Of a stretch of 32,653 nt of DNA, positions 8,689 to 19,063 are shown in pieces. The translations under genes and the position numbers were made by a program. The stretch lies in the NCBI GenBank assembly GCA_004431415.1, contig QPMI01000367.1, forward strand, positions 1-32,653, in the 5' to 3' direction. The DNA is from Cyanophora paradoxa. Taxonomy: Eukaryota; Glaucocystophyceae; Cyanophorales; Cyanophoraceae. Each line of letters begins with the position of its first letter. The stretch's first letter is position 1. The notes beneath the pieces were generated by a model. It was not told where the DNA came from and ran no database searches. It worked only from the letters and a program-made list of their open reading frames with translations.

Positions 8689-11600
8689 ATGGCCCGCGCA
8701 GCGGCGCAGGCTATGTGGGGGGGAGACACGGCTCGATACGTGCCTGGCATCCACGCGAAGAGCATTGACCTGACAAGCGCAACGGGCGATGCGTTCCTGC
8801 GCCGGGACGCGATCCGCCTGTACGACTCGCACGCCGTCGCGCACCCGGCCATCAGCACGGAGGTGGGCCTCAGGGCCTTGCCGTGCGGCGCCAGGCGCCC
8901 TCCGGCCTTAGCTAAGGAAGCCGGCGCAGAGGGAGGACCTGAGGAGCGCGAGGAGCGCGAGGGCGGCGACGCCGACTGCGCTGCAGCAGCGGGGGACGCC
9001 GCGGCAAGCTGAGGGCCCCGTGCCGACGCCGGCGTGGGTGAACGACCCGGCCGGCCCGGCGCCGCTGCCGCTGCCGCGGCGGCCGCGGAGGGCGCGGGCG
9101 ACGAGCTCGACGCGGGTGGCGAAGAGCGCGCGGGACTTCCGGGGCAACGCCCATCCCTTCGTGACCGCCAACTTCGAGAAGTACGAGGAGCTCTTCCGGC
9201 CCAGCGAGGGCGGCCTCATCATCCGCTTCGGCGCGGCGCTCGGGCGGCCCACCACGCCGCCGGCGCCCCGCGAGGCCCGCTCTCCGCCGCACCGCAACCC
9301 CGGAGCGCTGACGGGGGCTCTTCGGCCCGCTCGCCCCCCCTCGAGCGCCGGCGGGGCGGCGGATGCGATCCCGCCGCGCGAGGCGCCTCCGAGCGCGGGG
9401 GCGGGCGCCCGGGGCCCCGGCGCGGCCGCCCGAGGTGCCGGCGCTGCGGCTCCCCGCGTCGGCGCCGGAGCTGACGGCGCCGGCGACCGCGGCGACGAGG
9501 CGGGGCACGGGGCGGGGACGGGGCGCGGGGCGGAGAGCAGCGCGGGGTGCGGGGCGGGGGCGTCTCGCTGGGCTTCCACGAGCGCGCCGTCGAGGAGCGC
9601 GTCTGGGGCCTCTCCGCCGTCTTCCGCGACAAGGTCCCGCCTCCCCTCCCTCCCGCCCCTCGGACGCCCCCGCGCTGAGCTCCCCCGGGGGCAGGTGGAC
9701 GCGCAGGCCGCCCACTTCGAGGAGCGCCTCTCCGCCCTCGCCGCCCGCTTCGCCGTCCGCACCCGCCCCGCCCCGCACCCGCCACCCCCCCTCCTCCCGG
9801 CCCGAGCGGGCGCGCGCGGGGCAGGGCGGGTGGCGGAGCGGCAGGCGGAGTACGACGGGCGGGTGGCGGCGCTGGGGCGCGCGCCGAGGAGCTCGGGCGC
9901 AGCGCCGGCCTCGCCCTCGACATCGGCCGCGTCGAGGCCGCCATCAAGGCCCGCCCCGCCCCGCCCCGCCCCGGCCCGCCCCGGCCCTCGCGTGCCCGCG
10001 GAGACCCCCGGGGCAGGAGCTGGAGGAGGAGCAGGCGGAGCTGCAGGCGAAGGTGCGGGAGGCGGGGGCCGGCTTCGCGGAGGAGACGGCGGCGGCGGGG
10101 CAGCGGCTGGAGGCGGCGCAGCGGGCGTGCGGGGCGTGGGAGCTCGAGGCGGCGCGCGTGCGGCTGCCGATGAAGGAGGCGCTGGAGCTGCGGGCGGGGG
10201 TCGAGCAGGCCAAGGCCGAGCGCGGCCGCCTCAAGAAGCAGCTCGCCAAGGCCGACGCCCTGCTCGCCGAGATCGCCCGCCGCCGCGCCGGCCTCGGGGG
10301 CGCCCGGGAGCCGCGGCAGCTGCTCGCCGTGGCGACCCCCGAGCTCATGCGCGACGTCGAGGCCTTCGTTCCCCCGCACGAGCGCGGGCCGGCCGCCCTC
10401 CTCACCGCACCCTCCGCCCCCGCCGCGGGGGGGCGGGGCCCCGCTCGAGGACTCGTGGAGCGGGCGGGACCCCTTCATGGAGCTCGTCACGCCGCGCAAC
10501 CGCCGCCGCCTGCACGGGCCCCTCGGGCTCGCGGGGACGAGGCGGCGACCGCGGGGCCGGCCCGACGCCGGGCCCCGCCGGCGGGGGCGCCTGGGCGAGG
10601 CCGCCGTCGCGGTGCGGGGCCGGGCCCTCCCGCGCCCCGCCGGGGGGCGCTCGGGGGTGCGGGGCTGAGGGGGGCCGGGGCGGCAGGGGGCGCAGCGGCT
10701 GCCGCGCTCGCTGGACGAGCTCGAGGTCGCCCTCCAGGTGCCCCCCGCGCCCCGGCCCCGGCCCCCGCCGCCCCCGCGTCGTCCGGGCCTCACGGGCGGG
10801 GGCCCGCGCAGGTGAAGGAGGCGCGGGTGCGCAACGCCACGCGCGACTTCGTGCGCAACGTCGCCTCCATCATCAAGTGCGCGCCCCGCCCGCCCGCCCC
10901 CGCGCCTTGAGCCCGCCCCTGAGCCCCGCGGCAGCTTCGACGAGAGCCTGCGGGTGGACCTGGCGTGCCCGCGCTGCTTCAGCACGCTGGCCTTCCCCGT
11001 GACGCTGGCGCCCTGCGGGCACACCTTCTGCATGAAGTGCTACCGCGAGGTCCAGGCGGCCGCCGAGGGCCGCTCCCCCTGCCCCGAGTGCGCCGCCTAC
11101 GGCGACGGGGACGCGGAGGCGGTGGAGGCGGAGCACCCGCTCGTGGCGAACGCCGCGCTGCAGGCGCTCCTCGCCGGCTTCGCGGAGCGCGGCCGCATGC
11201 TCGCCGGCCTCGTGCGGCAGCTCGCCGCCCTCGAGGCCCACGAGTTCCACGCCGCCCAGCTCGTCCTCTCCCACATACCCCCCCGCACGCCCTCCCCGGG
11301 GCCCGCCCCCGCGCCCACGCCCCCGCCCGCCCCGGGGCCCGAGCGCGCCCCCGGCGGGGACACCATCACCCTCGAGCTGCCGCCGCGCAGGGCCCCGAGG
11401 GCCCCGCCCCCGCCGGCCCCGCCCCGCCCCGCCCGCCCCGCCCTCCCCTCCCCTCCCCGCCACCCCGCCGGCCCCGCCCTCCCCGCCGGCGAGGCCGCGC
11501 GCCCGCCCTCGAGGGCCTCGGCGCCGGCCCTCTCCCCGCCCCCGCCCGCAGCCGCCCCGCGAGCCCCGCCCCGCCCCCGCCCTCGCCCGGCCCGGAGGCG

Positions 11601-11880
11601 CGGGGCGGCTCCCGCCCGCCCTCCAGCGCCGCCGCCCCCGCCGGCCCTCGGGGGCGGGGCCGGCGGGAGGCCCCTCGCGGGGGCCGTCCCCGGGCCGGCC
11701 CCGCGGCCGCCGAGCGCCGCCGGATCGTCCCTGGCGCGGCCCGCCTCGCGCCCGGCCTCGACGTCGCCGCGGGGCAGCTCGCCGGCGCCGGGGGGCTCGC
11801 CGAGGGGGAGCCCTCCGCCCGGGGGGCGGCCCCAGTGCCGCGCCTCCACTGCCGCTCCCGACCCCGCGTCGCCCCGCTAG
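8689..11880 (+). CDS. Coiled-coil RING-finger protein, probable E3 ubiquitin ligase
   Basis: Probable exons: 8689-8862, 8930-9382, 9435 to about 9500, about 9541-9633, 9695-9758, 9825-9948, 10017-10394, 10450-10611, 10687-10737, 10812-10876 and 10935-11880. The ATG at 8689 is chosen because exon 1 joins exon 2 in phase. Two exon ends (9500 and 9541) are guesses. The middle is a long coiled coil (ELEEEQAELQAKVREA). The zinc finger at 10966-11092 reads C-P-R-C ... C-G-H-T-F-C-M-K-C ... C-P-E-C, a C3HC4 RING. RING proteins usually bind a ubiquitin-conjugating enzyme and direct substrate ubiquitination; the substrate is unknown. The Pro/Ala-rich tail after about 11340 is low-complexity and may contain an unmodelled intron. 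The frame appears to shift at 9874-9885. No named orthologue was recognised. Confidence 0.7.
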
Positions 11881-12211
11881 CTACCACATAGGCCAGTGCC
11901 GAACCGGGGCCAGGGACCTGCCGCCGGGGGGGCGCCGTGCACGCGGGGGGACGGGGGCGGGGCCCTCGCCCAGTGGCGGCCGACTCGGTGAGGCCCTGAG
12001 GGGAGCGGGCCTCCCCAGAGTCTGGCAGTGCGCAGACGCCGCGACGCATATACGCGGGGGCACCGTGGCACTGCGGCACTGCGGCAAGTACTACGGTACT
12101 GCCGGTACTCCGAGGCCCTGAGGCTCGGAGCTTACATTGTGACAGCTCAGCTGGAACTGCGGCAAATCAATTATAAAGCCTCGAGGCCGCCCCCTACTGG
12201 GCCTTGAGGTT

Positions 12212-12313
12212 AGCCTTGAATCTTCATGCCATGATGCCATGATGCCATGATGCTCCCCCCTCAGGCCTATAGCCTTGAATCTTCATGACTCACGATGCCA
12301 TGATGCCATGATG
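12212..12313. repeat. Duplicated block ending in ATGATGCC tandem repeats
   Basis: A 17-bp sequence beginning AGCCTTGAATCTTC occurs at 12212-12228 and 12271-12287, 59 bp apart. Each copy is followed by several ATGATGCC octamers. The pattern is a tandem segmental duplication containing a microsatellite. Confidence 0.8.
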
Positions 12314-13023
12314 TAAAATATAGTTGCGAATTCGAATGAAGTCTTGCAAATGAAAGTCTCAGAGTCACTGAGTCTTGAAGACTCATCATGCATGTGGCAT
12401 GATCATGATCGTGATCAGTGAAACTCAAGCTTGCCGTTGAAGCTCTGAAGGATCTAGGCTTCCCCCCCCGTCTGAACGTCACTGAGGCATCCGATGATCA
12501 GGGCATCCGCCGGGCCGCCGGGCCGATCGCGATGGTCCGACGGTCCGACGGTCCTCGTGTTCCCAGCTGCAGCCTGGCCGCCGCGCGCGGCGCGCGGGGC
12601 AGGGCCCGGGGCGTCCGGATCCGGATCCGACGGCCAGCCTGTGGCCCCCTGGCGGCGGCCCATCGGCTTGCGAGTTGAACCTCGAGCTCGCGCCTCGACC
12701 TGGAAGATAGAAAGTGCCGTACACATAGCAGAGAACTGCAGTACAGCCCCTACTGCTGACTAAGACGCGTTCGCACAAACAGAAACGAAGCTTCAGACTC
12801 TGACAGATAATACTGTAGGCGGCCGCGACACGCAATGAAAACGAGACTCTGAGACTGTTGTTCACAGCAAAGGCTGCTGCGTCACTGTTCCTGAAACAAT
12901 TCAATGATTCAAGGACTGCCGCAGAAAGTGATCCCTAGTGATGAAACGGGCTGATACCTAGCTAAGGGGGAAAACTGGCGGGTGGACCTAATAAATTATA
13001 CGTGGCGAGCAAAGAGATTACGC

Positions 13024-13052
13024 GGGGGGGGGGGGGGGGGGGGGGAGGGGGG
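13024..13052. repeat. Poly-G tract, 22 consecutive G then A then 6 G
   Basis: Twenty-two uninterrupted G residues (13024-13045) followed by A and six G lie about 80 bp beyond the IFRD stop. In IFRD mRNA sense this is a poly-C run in the 3' region. Such runs are prone to slippage, so the exact length is unreliable. Confidence 0.9.
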
Positions 13053-13129
13053 CGCGCCCGCCGCGGGGACGGCCGAGTCTCTCGGGGGCGGGGGCGGGGC
13101 GGGGGCGGGGCGGGGCCGGGGGCGGGGCC

Positions 13130-15019
13130 TCAGTCGTCGTGGGCGAGCATCTCCATGCGGCGGGCGAGCGAGTCGCTGCGGTGCATCGCCATGTTCCGGT
13201 CCTGGGCCTTGCGCAGCTCCGAGCTCTTGGAGAGGAAGAGCCGCTTCTGCAGGGGCGTGAGCTTCGCCGCCTCGCAGCCGGCCGTCTCCACGCTGAAGAT
13301 CTCGTGCAGCAGCTCGTTCCGCTGCCCCGCCCCGGGCTCGCCCACGAGGAGCGGGGGGAGAGAGGAGGCAGAGCGGGGCACCTCGAAGTGGACCTGGAAG
13401 CCGGGGCCGAGGGCGTCGCGGAAGGCGTTGAGGCGGAGGATGTCGGCCCACGTCGAGAAGGCCAGCGTCAGCTTCCCGATCTTCAGCGTCACCTCCGGCG
13501 CCCACTCCCCCTGCCCCACCCAGCTCGAGCCGGGCGGGGCGGGGCGGGGGCGGGGGCGGGGCGGGGCGGGGCGGGGCGGACGTTGACGGCCTTGGAGAGG
13601 GACTTGAAGTTGGTGCGCTGGCGCGTCCGCTCCTTCTTGCTCACCCGCCGGTCCGACTCCATCGCCATCCTGCAGCCCCGCCCCCTCAGCCCCGCCCCGG
13701 GCCCCGGGCCCCGCTCGCGGGGCGGGGCGGGCGCACTCGGAGACGAGCTGGGCGACCTTCTCCATGTCCGCGTCCAGCTTCGCGTCCTCCTCCGTCTCCC
13801 CGCGCCCCGCCGAGAGCTCCTGCGCCCCGCCCCTTCGGCCCCGCCCCCGGCGCGCTGCGGGGTGGCTCGCGCGGCGCACCGAGTGGCGGAGGTGGGAGAG
13901 CAGCGCGACGTTCTCGCCGGCGGCGATGCGCACGTCCAGGTCCTCGTCCTGCAGCAGCTTGATCAGGCCGCTCAGGTCCCTGCGCACCGCCCCCGCGCCC
14001 CGCCACGTCAGCCGCGAGCCCCGCCGGCGCCGGCCGGGGCGGGGCGGGGTGGGGCGCAGGCGGACCGCTTCATGAGGGTGCCGACGACGTAGTTCTCGGG
14101 GAGGGTGGTGGCGAGGAGGCCCCAGCCCTCGAGCGCGGCGACGCGCGTGAGCGGGCCCGGCGCGCTGCTCGCCTTCGCCCACTTCTCCAGCTGGTCCACG
14201 ATCACGTCCTCGTGCACGTCCGCGATGAACACCAGCATCGCCAGCGCGTAGATCGCCTGCGCGCCGCCCGTCACCCCGGCGAGGGACGGCGCCCCGGCGC
14301 CGGGCGCACCGCCGCGCGAACTGCGTCCGAGCCGTGGTTCTTCGCCAGCAGCTCCAGCGCCGGCGACATGTCCGTGTGCGCGCTCTCCGGCAGGTCCGCG
14401 CCCAGTGTCACGCAGGCCAGGGACAGGGTCTGGCACGCCAGCATGATCTCCGCGCTCGTCCCCTTCTTCAGACACTGCGACAGGTACATGAAGAGAGTCT
14501 CGTAACTGACGGGCAAACGCAGAGGGACGGTCAGACGGTGCGCGCGACCGGAAAAGGAACTTCGGGCGCGGGAGGGACGCACTTGCTGGAGAGGCTCTCG
14601 CGCGGCACTGACGTCGTGAAAGTTTTAATGAGCTGGTTAAGTCCATACTCCCGCGCGGAAGCGCTGCGCGAGGGCGCCCCAGTTAGCTGGGTGACGGGTC
14701 GGCCGGTCTCCGCTCGATCGCCCGGCCGGTGACTCCGGAGCGCGGGCGCACAGCCACTCACCGCTTCTCGCTCAAGAGGTCAATAAGCTCGGCCAAGCTC
14801 TTGTCCCCATCCTCCTCCTCGAAGCTCCCCAAATCTTTGAGCCTCGAACGCTCAATGTGCCCGGGCGCCGAGCTTATCAAGCTGCCGCTGTCGGAGGTGT
14901 ACTCGTCTTCTGTCGCCGCAGAGCGCCCCTCGCTTCTTCTCCCTGCGCGCCGGCGTCAGCTGCGGCTCTTGCGCGGCCGGCGGCCGCGGGGGCGCCCGCG
15001 CACCTTTCGACTTGCCCAT
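13130..15019 (-). CDS. IFRD: IFRD, interferon-related developmental regulator family protein
   Basis: Ten exons: 15019-15004, 14942-14762, 14663-14583, 14505-14310, 14256-14066, 13979-13880, 13819-13737, 13669-13582, 13510-13382 and 13321-13130. All introns are GT-AG and the product is 418 residues, close to animal IFRD1/2 (about 440-450). The N-terminal part is basic then acidic. Residues about 65-290 form HEAT-like helical repeats (for example DLSGLIKLLQDEDLDVRIAA). The C-terminal IFRD block shows SKKERTRQRTNFKSL, then LTLAFSTWADILRLNAFRDA and ELLHEIF. Animal members act in transcriptional co-regulation and, as reported for IFRD1/2, bind stalled or translationally inactive ribosomes; plant homologues exist. 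It is divergently arranged with the six-TM gene across a long repetitive spacer. Confidence 0.93.
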
Positions 15020-15100
15020 AGCTCCGTGTCCCCCTCAACGCGTCTGTTTGTTTGCCGGCTTGCGTCCCACGGCCACTGCTTTTACCGCTGGTCGCTTGGC

Positions 15101-15394
15101 TGCACGAAAAGTTGGACGAAAGTTGGATCCGGACGAAATTGGACGAAAGTTAAACGAAAGTTGGACGAAAGTTGGACGGGAGTTGGACGAAAGTTGGACG
15201 AAAGTTGGAAGAAAGTTGGAAGAAAGTTGGACGAAAGTTGGACGAAAGTTGGAAGAAAGTTGGACGAAAGTTGGACGAAAGTTGGATCCGGACGAAATTG
15301 GACGAAAGTTAAACGAAAGTTGGACGAAAGTTGGACGGGAGTTGGGACGAAATTGGGAGTTGGGACGAAATTGAAGTACCAGTTGGACGAAAGC
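15101..15394. repeat. Minisatellite with 11-bp unit AGTTGGACGAA, about 24 copies
   Basis: The unit AGTTGGACGAA is repeated roughly 24 times, with variants such as AGTTGGAAGAA, AGTTAAACGAA and AGTTGGACGGG. A larger segment containing the rare variant GGATCCGG followed by the same ordered variants occurs at about 15121-15190 and again at about 15281-15345, so a higher-order duplication is present. Three units make 33 bp, which keeps all plus-strand frames open as a repetitive KLDESWTKVGR-like peptide. This is a repeat artefact, not evidence for a gene. Confidence 0.93.
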
Positions 15395-15480
15395 TAGAAG
15401 TACGTATATACCAGTACCAGTTGGTGGCCTGCGGCCGACATGTACCGGAGCATGCGCAACGGAGGTGCTTGTACATTAGG

Positions 15481-15508
15481 ACAGGACACGTGCTAGCTGA
15501 CGCTAATA
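15481..15508. repeat. 28-bp direct repeat, copy 1, containing CACGTG
   Basis: The copy begins ACAGGACACGTGC and ends GACGCTAATA. It is identical over 28 bp to 15888-15915. It contains the palindrome CACGTG (G-box/E-box core) and GCTAGC. Confidence 0.85.
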
Positions 15509-15887
15509 GTCGAACGAACTACCGGCGCTGGCAACAATGAACTGCCCGGGCGACAATCGAGTAGACTTATCTACGCTCAGAGAGGGTAGCGCTATTCGGG
15601 ACAGGACCGGCCCATGCCCTCTCCGACCTGGCTAAGCCGTTCCGCCATGAGGCCCTAAGAAGGGGCAATGCGACCCCCCATCACCACAAGGGGCGAACGT
15701 GTGCTGCGACACGCATGCGCATGCACGGGCTAGCGCTGCGTCGCGCCGTGGTAGGCGGCTCGGGTTCGTCACTCGCGCATTGAAGCGCCTGCGCACGCGC
15801 GCGCGCGCACGCGCACGCGGGGGGCCGCGGGGGGGGGGCGCCAGGGTCGCCGCACAGTAATAGAAGTCGGCCAAGCTGCATTCGGGT

Positions 15888-15915
15888 ACAGGACACGTGC
15901 TAGCTGACGCTAATA
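15888..15915. repeat. 28-bp direct repeat, copy 2, containing CACGTG
   Basis: This is the second identical copy, 33 bp before the predicted start codon at 15949 and followed by an A-run. Its position makes it a candidate promoter element of the six-TM gene, but no function is shown. Confidence 0.85.
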
Positions 15916-15948
15916 AAAAAAGTTGTCGGCCAAGCTGCCGCAGTGCAA

Positions 15949-17686
15949 ATGCCGCTCTGGACATGGCTTCGCCGCGCGCGCTCGTCGTCGCCGCTGCTCG
16001 GCGGAGCGCCGACTGCGAAGCGCAGTGATTTCTTGTGCCTCGTCGCCCGCGCGTTCCTGCCCGCGGCCGCACTCGTTGTCCTCGGCCTTATCGCATGTGC
16101 ACGCTCGCGCGCTCATCGCTCATCCGACTTCAATTTTGTCTAAATAGCTGCCGCCCGCAGACCTCGTGACGCGCCGGACCCGCGCCGCTGTCGAACAACA
16201 ACAACTGGTTCCTGGATCTGGCCACGAGCTTTACGACGGCGCTGTCTGGGCACTCGGCGTTGCCGCCGATTCCGCTTCGTGGTTCTTGACCATATACGCG
16301 TCGGTCGGCGCGCACCCTCGCGGCCTCCCGTTCGCTCTGACGCGGTGCGCAGACGCTCTCGGCGGCGGTGGACTGGCGGAAGGTGCAAAAGGCCACGTAC
16401 ATTCGAGGCACGGCGCTCAACGTCGCTGTCAGCCTCCTCCTGCGGGTGAGCAGCCTCCTCCTGCGTGAGATCCGGAGGCGGCTGAGGGTGGGGGCGGGGG
16501 CGGGGGTAGCCGGCGCTGCTGCAGCTGCTGGTGGCGTACTTCGTGAAACCGCGGATCGGGGTGCCGGAGGACGAGGCCCGCGCCGCCTGGCTCCTCGTCC
16601 GCCCCGCCCACGCCCCCGCCGTCTTCCTCTGGCAGGCGAGCCTCCGCCCCGCCCGCCGCCTCCGCCCCGGATCGGATGCGAACCTCGATCGCGCGCAGGT
16701 GCTGGCGCGCTCGGACGCGCTTTTTTCGGTGCTGCAGCTCGCCGCCGTCGCCGGCGCCTGGGCCCTCTACGCCGCCCTTGCGGGGGAGCCCCACGGCCTC
16801 GGCCTCGCCGCCGACCTCGCGCCCCTCGCGCCCCTCTGCTGCGCCATCGCCGCCCGACACATCATCCTCCGGCGGTGCCCGCCCTCGCCCGCCCCGCCCC
16901 GCCTCCGGATCTCTTCTCTCACGCGCGCGCGCAGGCTGGCGCCTGCGTGGCTGCACCGGGCGCTGATCCCGCGCCTCCGCCCTCTCGCGGTGGCCTCCCT
17001 CGTGCTCGGCGTCGCGCGCCTGCTGCTGGCGAGCGGGCCGGCGCTCGCCGGCGAGCCCCGCGCGGCCGCCGTCTGGGCGGCCGCCCTCGCCCTCCACGCC
17101 GCCTCGGCGGCGGCGCTCGCCTACGCCGCTGCGCGCCTCCTCAACCTGCCGCACGACGCCTGCGCCCCGGGCGCCCTCCTCGCCGCCGCCCACGCCGCCC
17201 GCCCCGGGCCCGCCCCGCTCCCCGCCCTCGCCGCCTCCGCCCTGCAGGCCCGCCCCCGCGCCCGCCCCCGCGCCGGCGCCGGCCGGCCGCGCGCGATCTG
17301 CGTGCACGCGCAGGCGCCGGTGCTGGGGCGCTGGTGGCGGCGTGCGGGCTGCTGCGGGGGCGTCGGGGCGGCGGTCGGGCAAGGGGAAGGAGGCGGCCGG
17401 CAGCGGGCGCGAGGAGGCCGTGCAGGTCATCTCCGTCCCCGAGCTCCTCGCCCTCGCCGCCCGCAGGCGCTCCGCCCCGGAGCCGCGCCCCGCGCCGCCG
17501 GCCCCGCCGCCGCCGGCCCCCGCCTCCGCCGGCAAGCCCGAGGCGGCGGGGCGCCCGAGGCCGCCGGGGGCGCCCGTCTCGCAGGCGCGCTCGGCGGGGG
17601 CCCTCCCCGCGGCCGTGGCGAGCCTCAGCTTCCCGAGCCCCTTCTTCAAGGCCGTGCCCTTGAAGGCCAAGGTCGCCCAGGACTAG
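15949..17686 (+). CDS. Predicted six-TM membrane protein, unidentified
   Basis: Exons 15949-16096, 16161-16303, 16353-16445, 16525-16635, 16699-16874 and 16935 to about 17245 join in phase. One or two further exons end at the stop 17684-17686. The ATG at 15949 is used because it puts a hydrophobic segment (FLPAAALVVLGLIAYLV) in frame with exon 2. Six hydrophobic segments can be seen: that one, then AVWALGVAADSASWFLTIY, TALNVAVSLLLRLLVAYFV, ALFSVLQLAAVAGAWALYAA, LRPLAVASLVLGVARLLLAS and AAAVWAAALALHAASAAALA. A Pro/Ala-rich soluble C-terminus ends SLSFPSPFFKAVPLKAKVAQD. Six helices followed by a soluble tail recalls the nucleoporin Ndc1, but no diagnostic motif was seen and I do not assign it. 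Two introns use GC donors (CAG|gc). The C-terminal third is poorly resolved. Confidence 0.6.
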
Positions 17687-17760
17687 CCCCCTCGACGTTG
17701 GCATGCGCTCCTCTCCCCTCCCCTCTTCTTTGCATCAGAGTGAAGCTATCGAAGGCGGGC

Positions 17761-18835
17761 TCACGGGGCGGGGCGCTGGGCGTCGCGGCGGCGGCGGAGC
17801 TCGTCGGCCCAGGCGCGGACGGTGGGGGTGGAGAAGGCGTCGCGCGTGCTGTCGAAGAACTCCTGCAGGCGCACGCCCTGCGCCCGCTCGTACTCCTCCG
17901 CTTGCACGATCATCTCGAACTTGTCGAGGTCCTGGCGAGGGGCGAGGGGTCGGCCCCCGGGCAGGCCCTGCGCGTGGGCGGGCCGCGCGCGGGCGGGGGC
18001 GCAGTCCAGGCGGGGTACCTTGACGACCTTGGCCTCGGGGGTCTCCCCGTCCTCGTACTCCTGCCACAGCGCCGCCAGCTCCGAGCCTGCGCCGCCCGCC
18101 CCAGTCCGGCCCCGCGCAGCTCCGGGGCGCGCGGGGCGGGCGCCGCACCGATGGCCTCGTCGCCGACGGTCTCTTTGATCTTCTGCATCGCCTCCCGCTC
18201 CAGCCGGTTCTTCTCCTCCTTCGACACCCCACTGCGCCCCGCCCGTCAGCCAGTGCGGCCCCGGCGCAGCGCGCCGACACGTATGCAGACCAATCTGCCG
18301 TTCGTTCGGCGTCAGATCGGCCTCAATGCATTGTTCGGGGCGGCAGGCGCGGGGGCGGCGCACGGGGCGTGATGTCGCCGACGAGCGCCTCGGCGAGGTC
18401 GTGGCAGATGGCGATCTGAGGCGAACGCCGTGGGCGTGCGCCCGGGCGCGGAGCGCCTCGAGATTCAAGCAGGCCTGACCTTCATGATCTTGTCGCGGTC
18501 GACGTCGGGGAGCAGGAAGGACATCATCTGCGCAGGCAGGGCCATTGCAGGCGCCGGCCCCCAATCGGCGCGGTTGCACAGCGGAGGCCGGCGCCTGCGC
18601 GGCCCGGCGCTGCACGCACCGCCATCCTGTACATGTGATCCGCAATGCTCTCCGGCATGCTGCGCGCGCGCCAGTCCTCGTCGGCAGGTCGGAGCGCGCA
18701 GTCCGGCCGCGGCGCTCACCTCACGCCTGATCGAACCCAGCCCGTGCGCTTGGTCACCTTCAGCTTTCCGACGATGTGAAGGAAGTCCAGGACCGACGAG
18801 GGGGGCGGGCGCGGCTTGTTCGCTTCGTCCGACAT
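17761..18835 (-). CDS. HDDC2: HDDC2-type HD-domain 5'-deoxynucleotidase
   Basis: Seven exons: 18835-18720, 18659-18620, 18527-18480, 18415-18360, 18231-18149, 18086-18019 and 17931-17761; 193 residues, against about 204 in human HDDC2. Family blocks in order: LDFLHIVGKLKVTKRTGW, PESIADHMYRMA, CHDLAEALVGDITP, KEEKNRLEREAM, LWQEYEDGETPEAKVVKDLD, EMIVQAEEYE and LQEFFDST. The metal-binding His of DHMYRM, the HD pair of CHDLAE and the late Asp of VKDLD are all present. The enzyme class removes phosphate from deoxynucleoside 5'-monophosphates. Intron 4 must start with GC (GTGC|gcc) to give the conserved spacing between GDITP and KEEK; the nearby GT would break the frame. It converges tightly (74 bp) with the six-TM gene and diverges from TAF11. 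Confidence 0.94.
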
Positions 18836-19063
18836 GGCTGCGCGTGCGCGCTGGACGGTGCCGGCTCTGATCGCTGAGGACGTAAATGATGCGGATGCAA
18901 CCGGTCTGAGCGCTCTTCGAAGTCGCGTCAGAAGCATCCGCCAAGCCGGGGTACTGAAGGCTCCATCTTGCTCAACCGCCCGCGCAGCACAGCGCGGCAA
19001 GCGCGAACGACGTAGCTAAGATTTTCGACACAGAGCGCGCGTGAGCAGCGGCCAGCGGGCAAG
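18836..19063. promoter_or_regulatory. Divergent promoter region between HDDC2 and TAF11
   Basis: The two start codons are 228 bp apart and point outwards. No TATA box or other motif was recognised. The assignment rests on position alone. Confidence 0.45.

Larger units (their letters stand above)
11881..13129. other. 1.25-kb gene-free convergent spacer
   Basis: This is the largest spacer of the window, between the RING gene and IFRD stops. Its base composition is mixed and much less GC-biased than the genes. It contains short repeats (GGCACTGC and GGTCCGAC copies, a duplicated ATGATGCC block) and a poly-G tract at the right end. Open frames occur on both strands, but none shows a domain or splice partner that I recognise. 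Confidence 0.6.
15020..15948. promoter_or_regulatory. Divergent spacer between IFRD and the six-TM gene, with minisatellite and repeated G-box block
   Basis: The 929-bp spacer separates two start codons pointing outwards, so it should contain both promoters. It holds the 11-bp minisatellite (15101-15394), two copies of a G-box-containing 28-mer (15481-15508 and 15888-15915), and a duplicated GTCGGCCAAGCTGC at 15866-15879 and 15925-15938. The last copies lie within 100 bp of the predicted ATG at 15949. Confidence 0.5.

Noticed and set aside
15012-15397. Long open frames encoding a repetitive KLDESWTKVGR-like protein
   Set aside because: They arise because the 11-bp minisatellite unit lacks stops in these frames. 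They overlap the IFRD 5' exons antisense and have no start or splice context.
15912-15920. AATAAA as polyadenylation signal
   Set aside because: The preceding gene is on the opposite strand, and the motif lies in the probable promoter of the six-TM gene.
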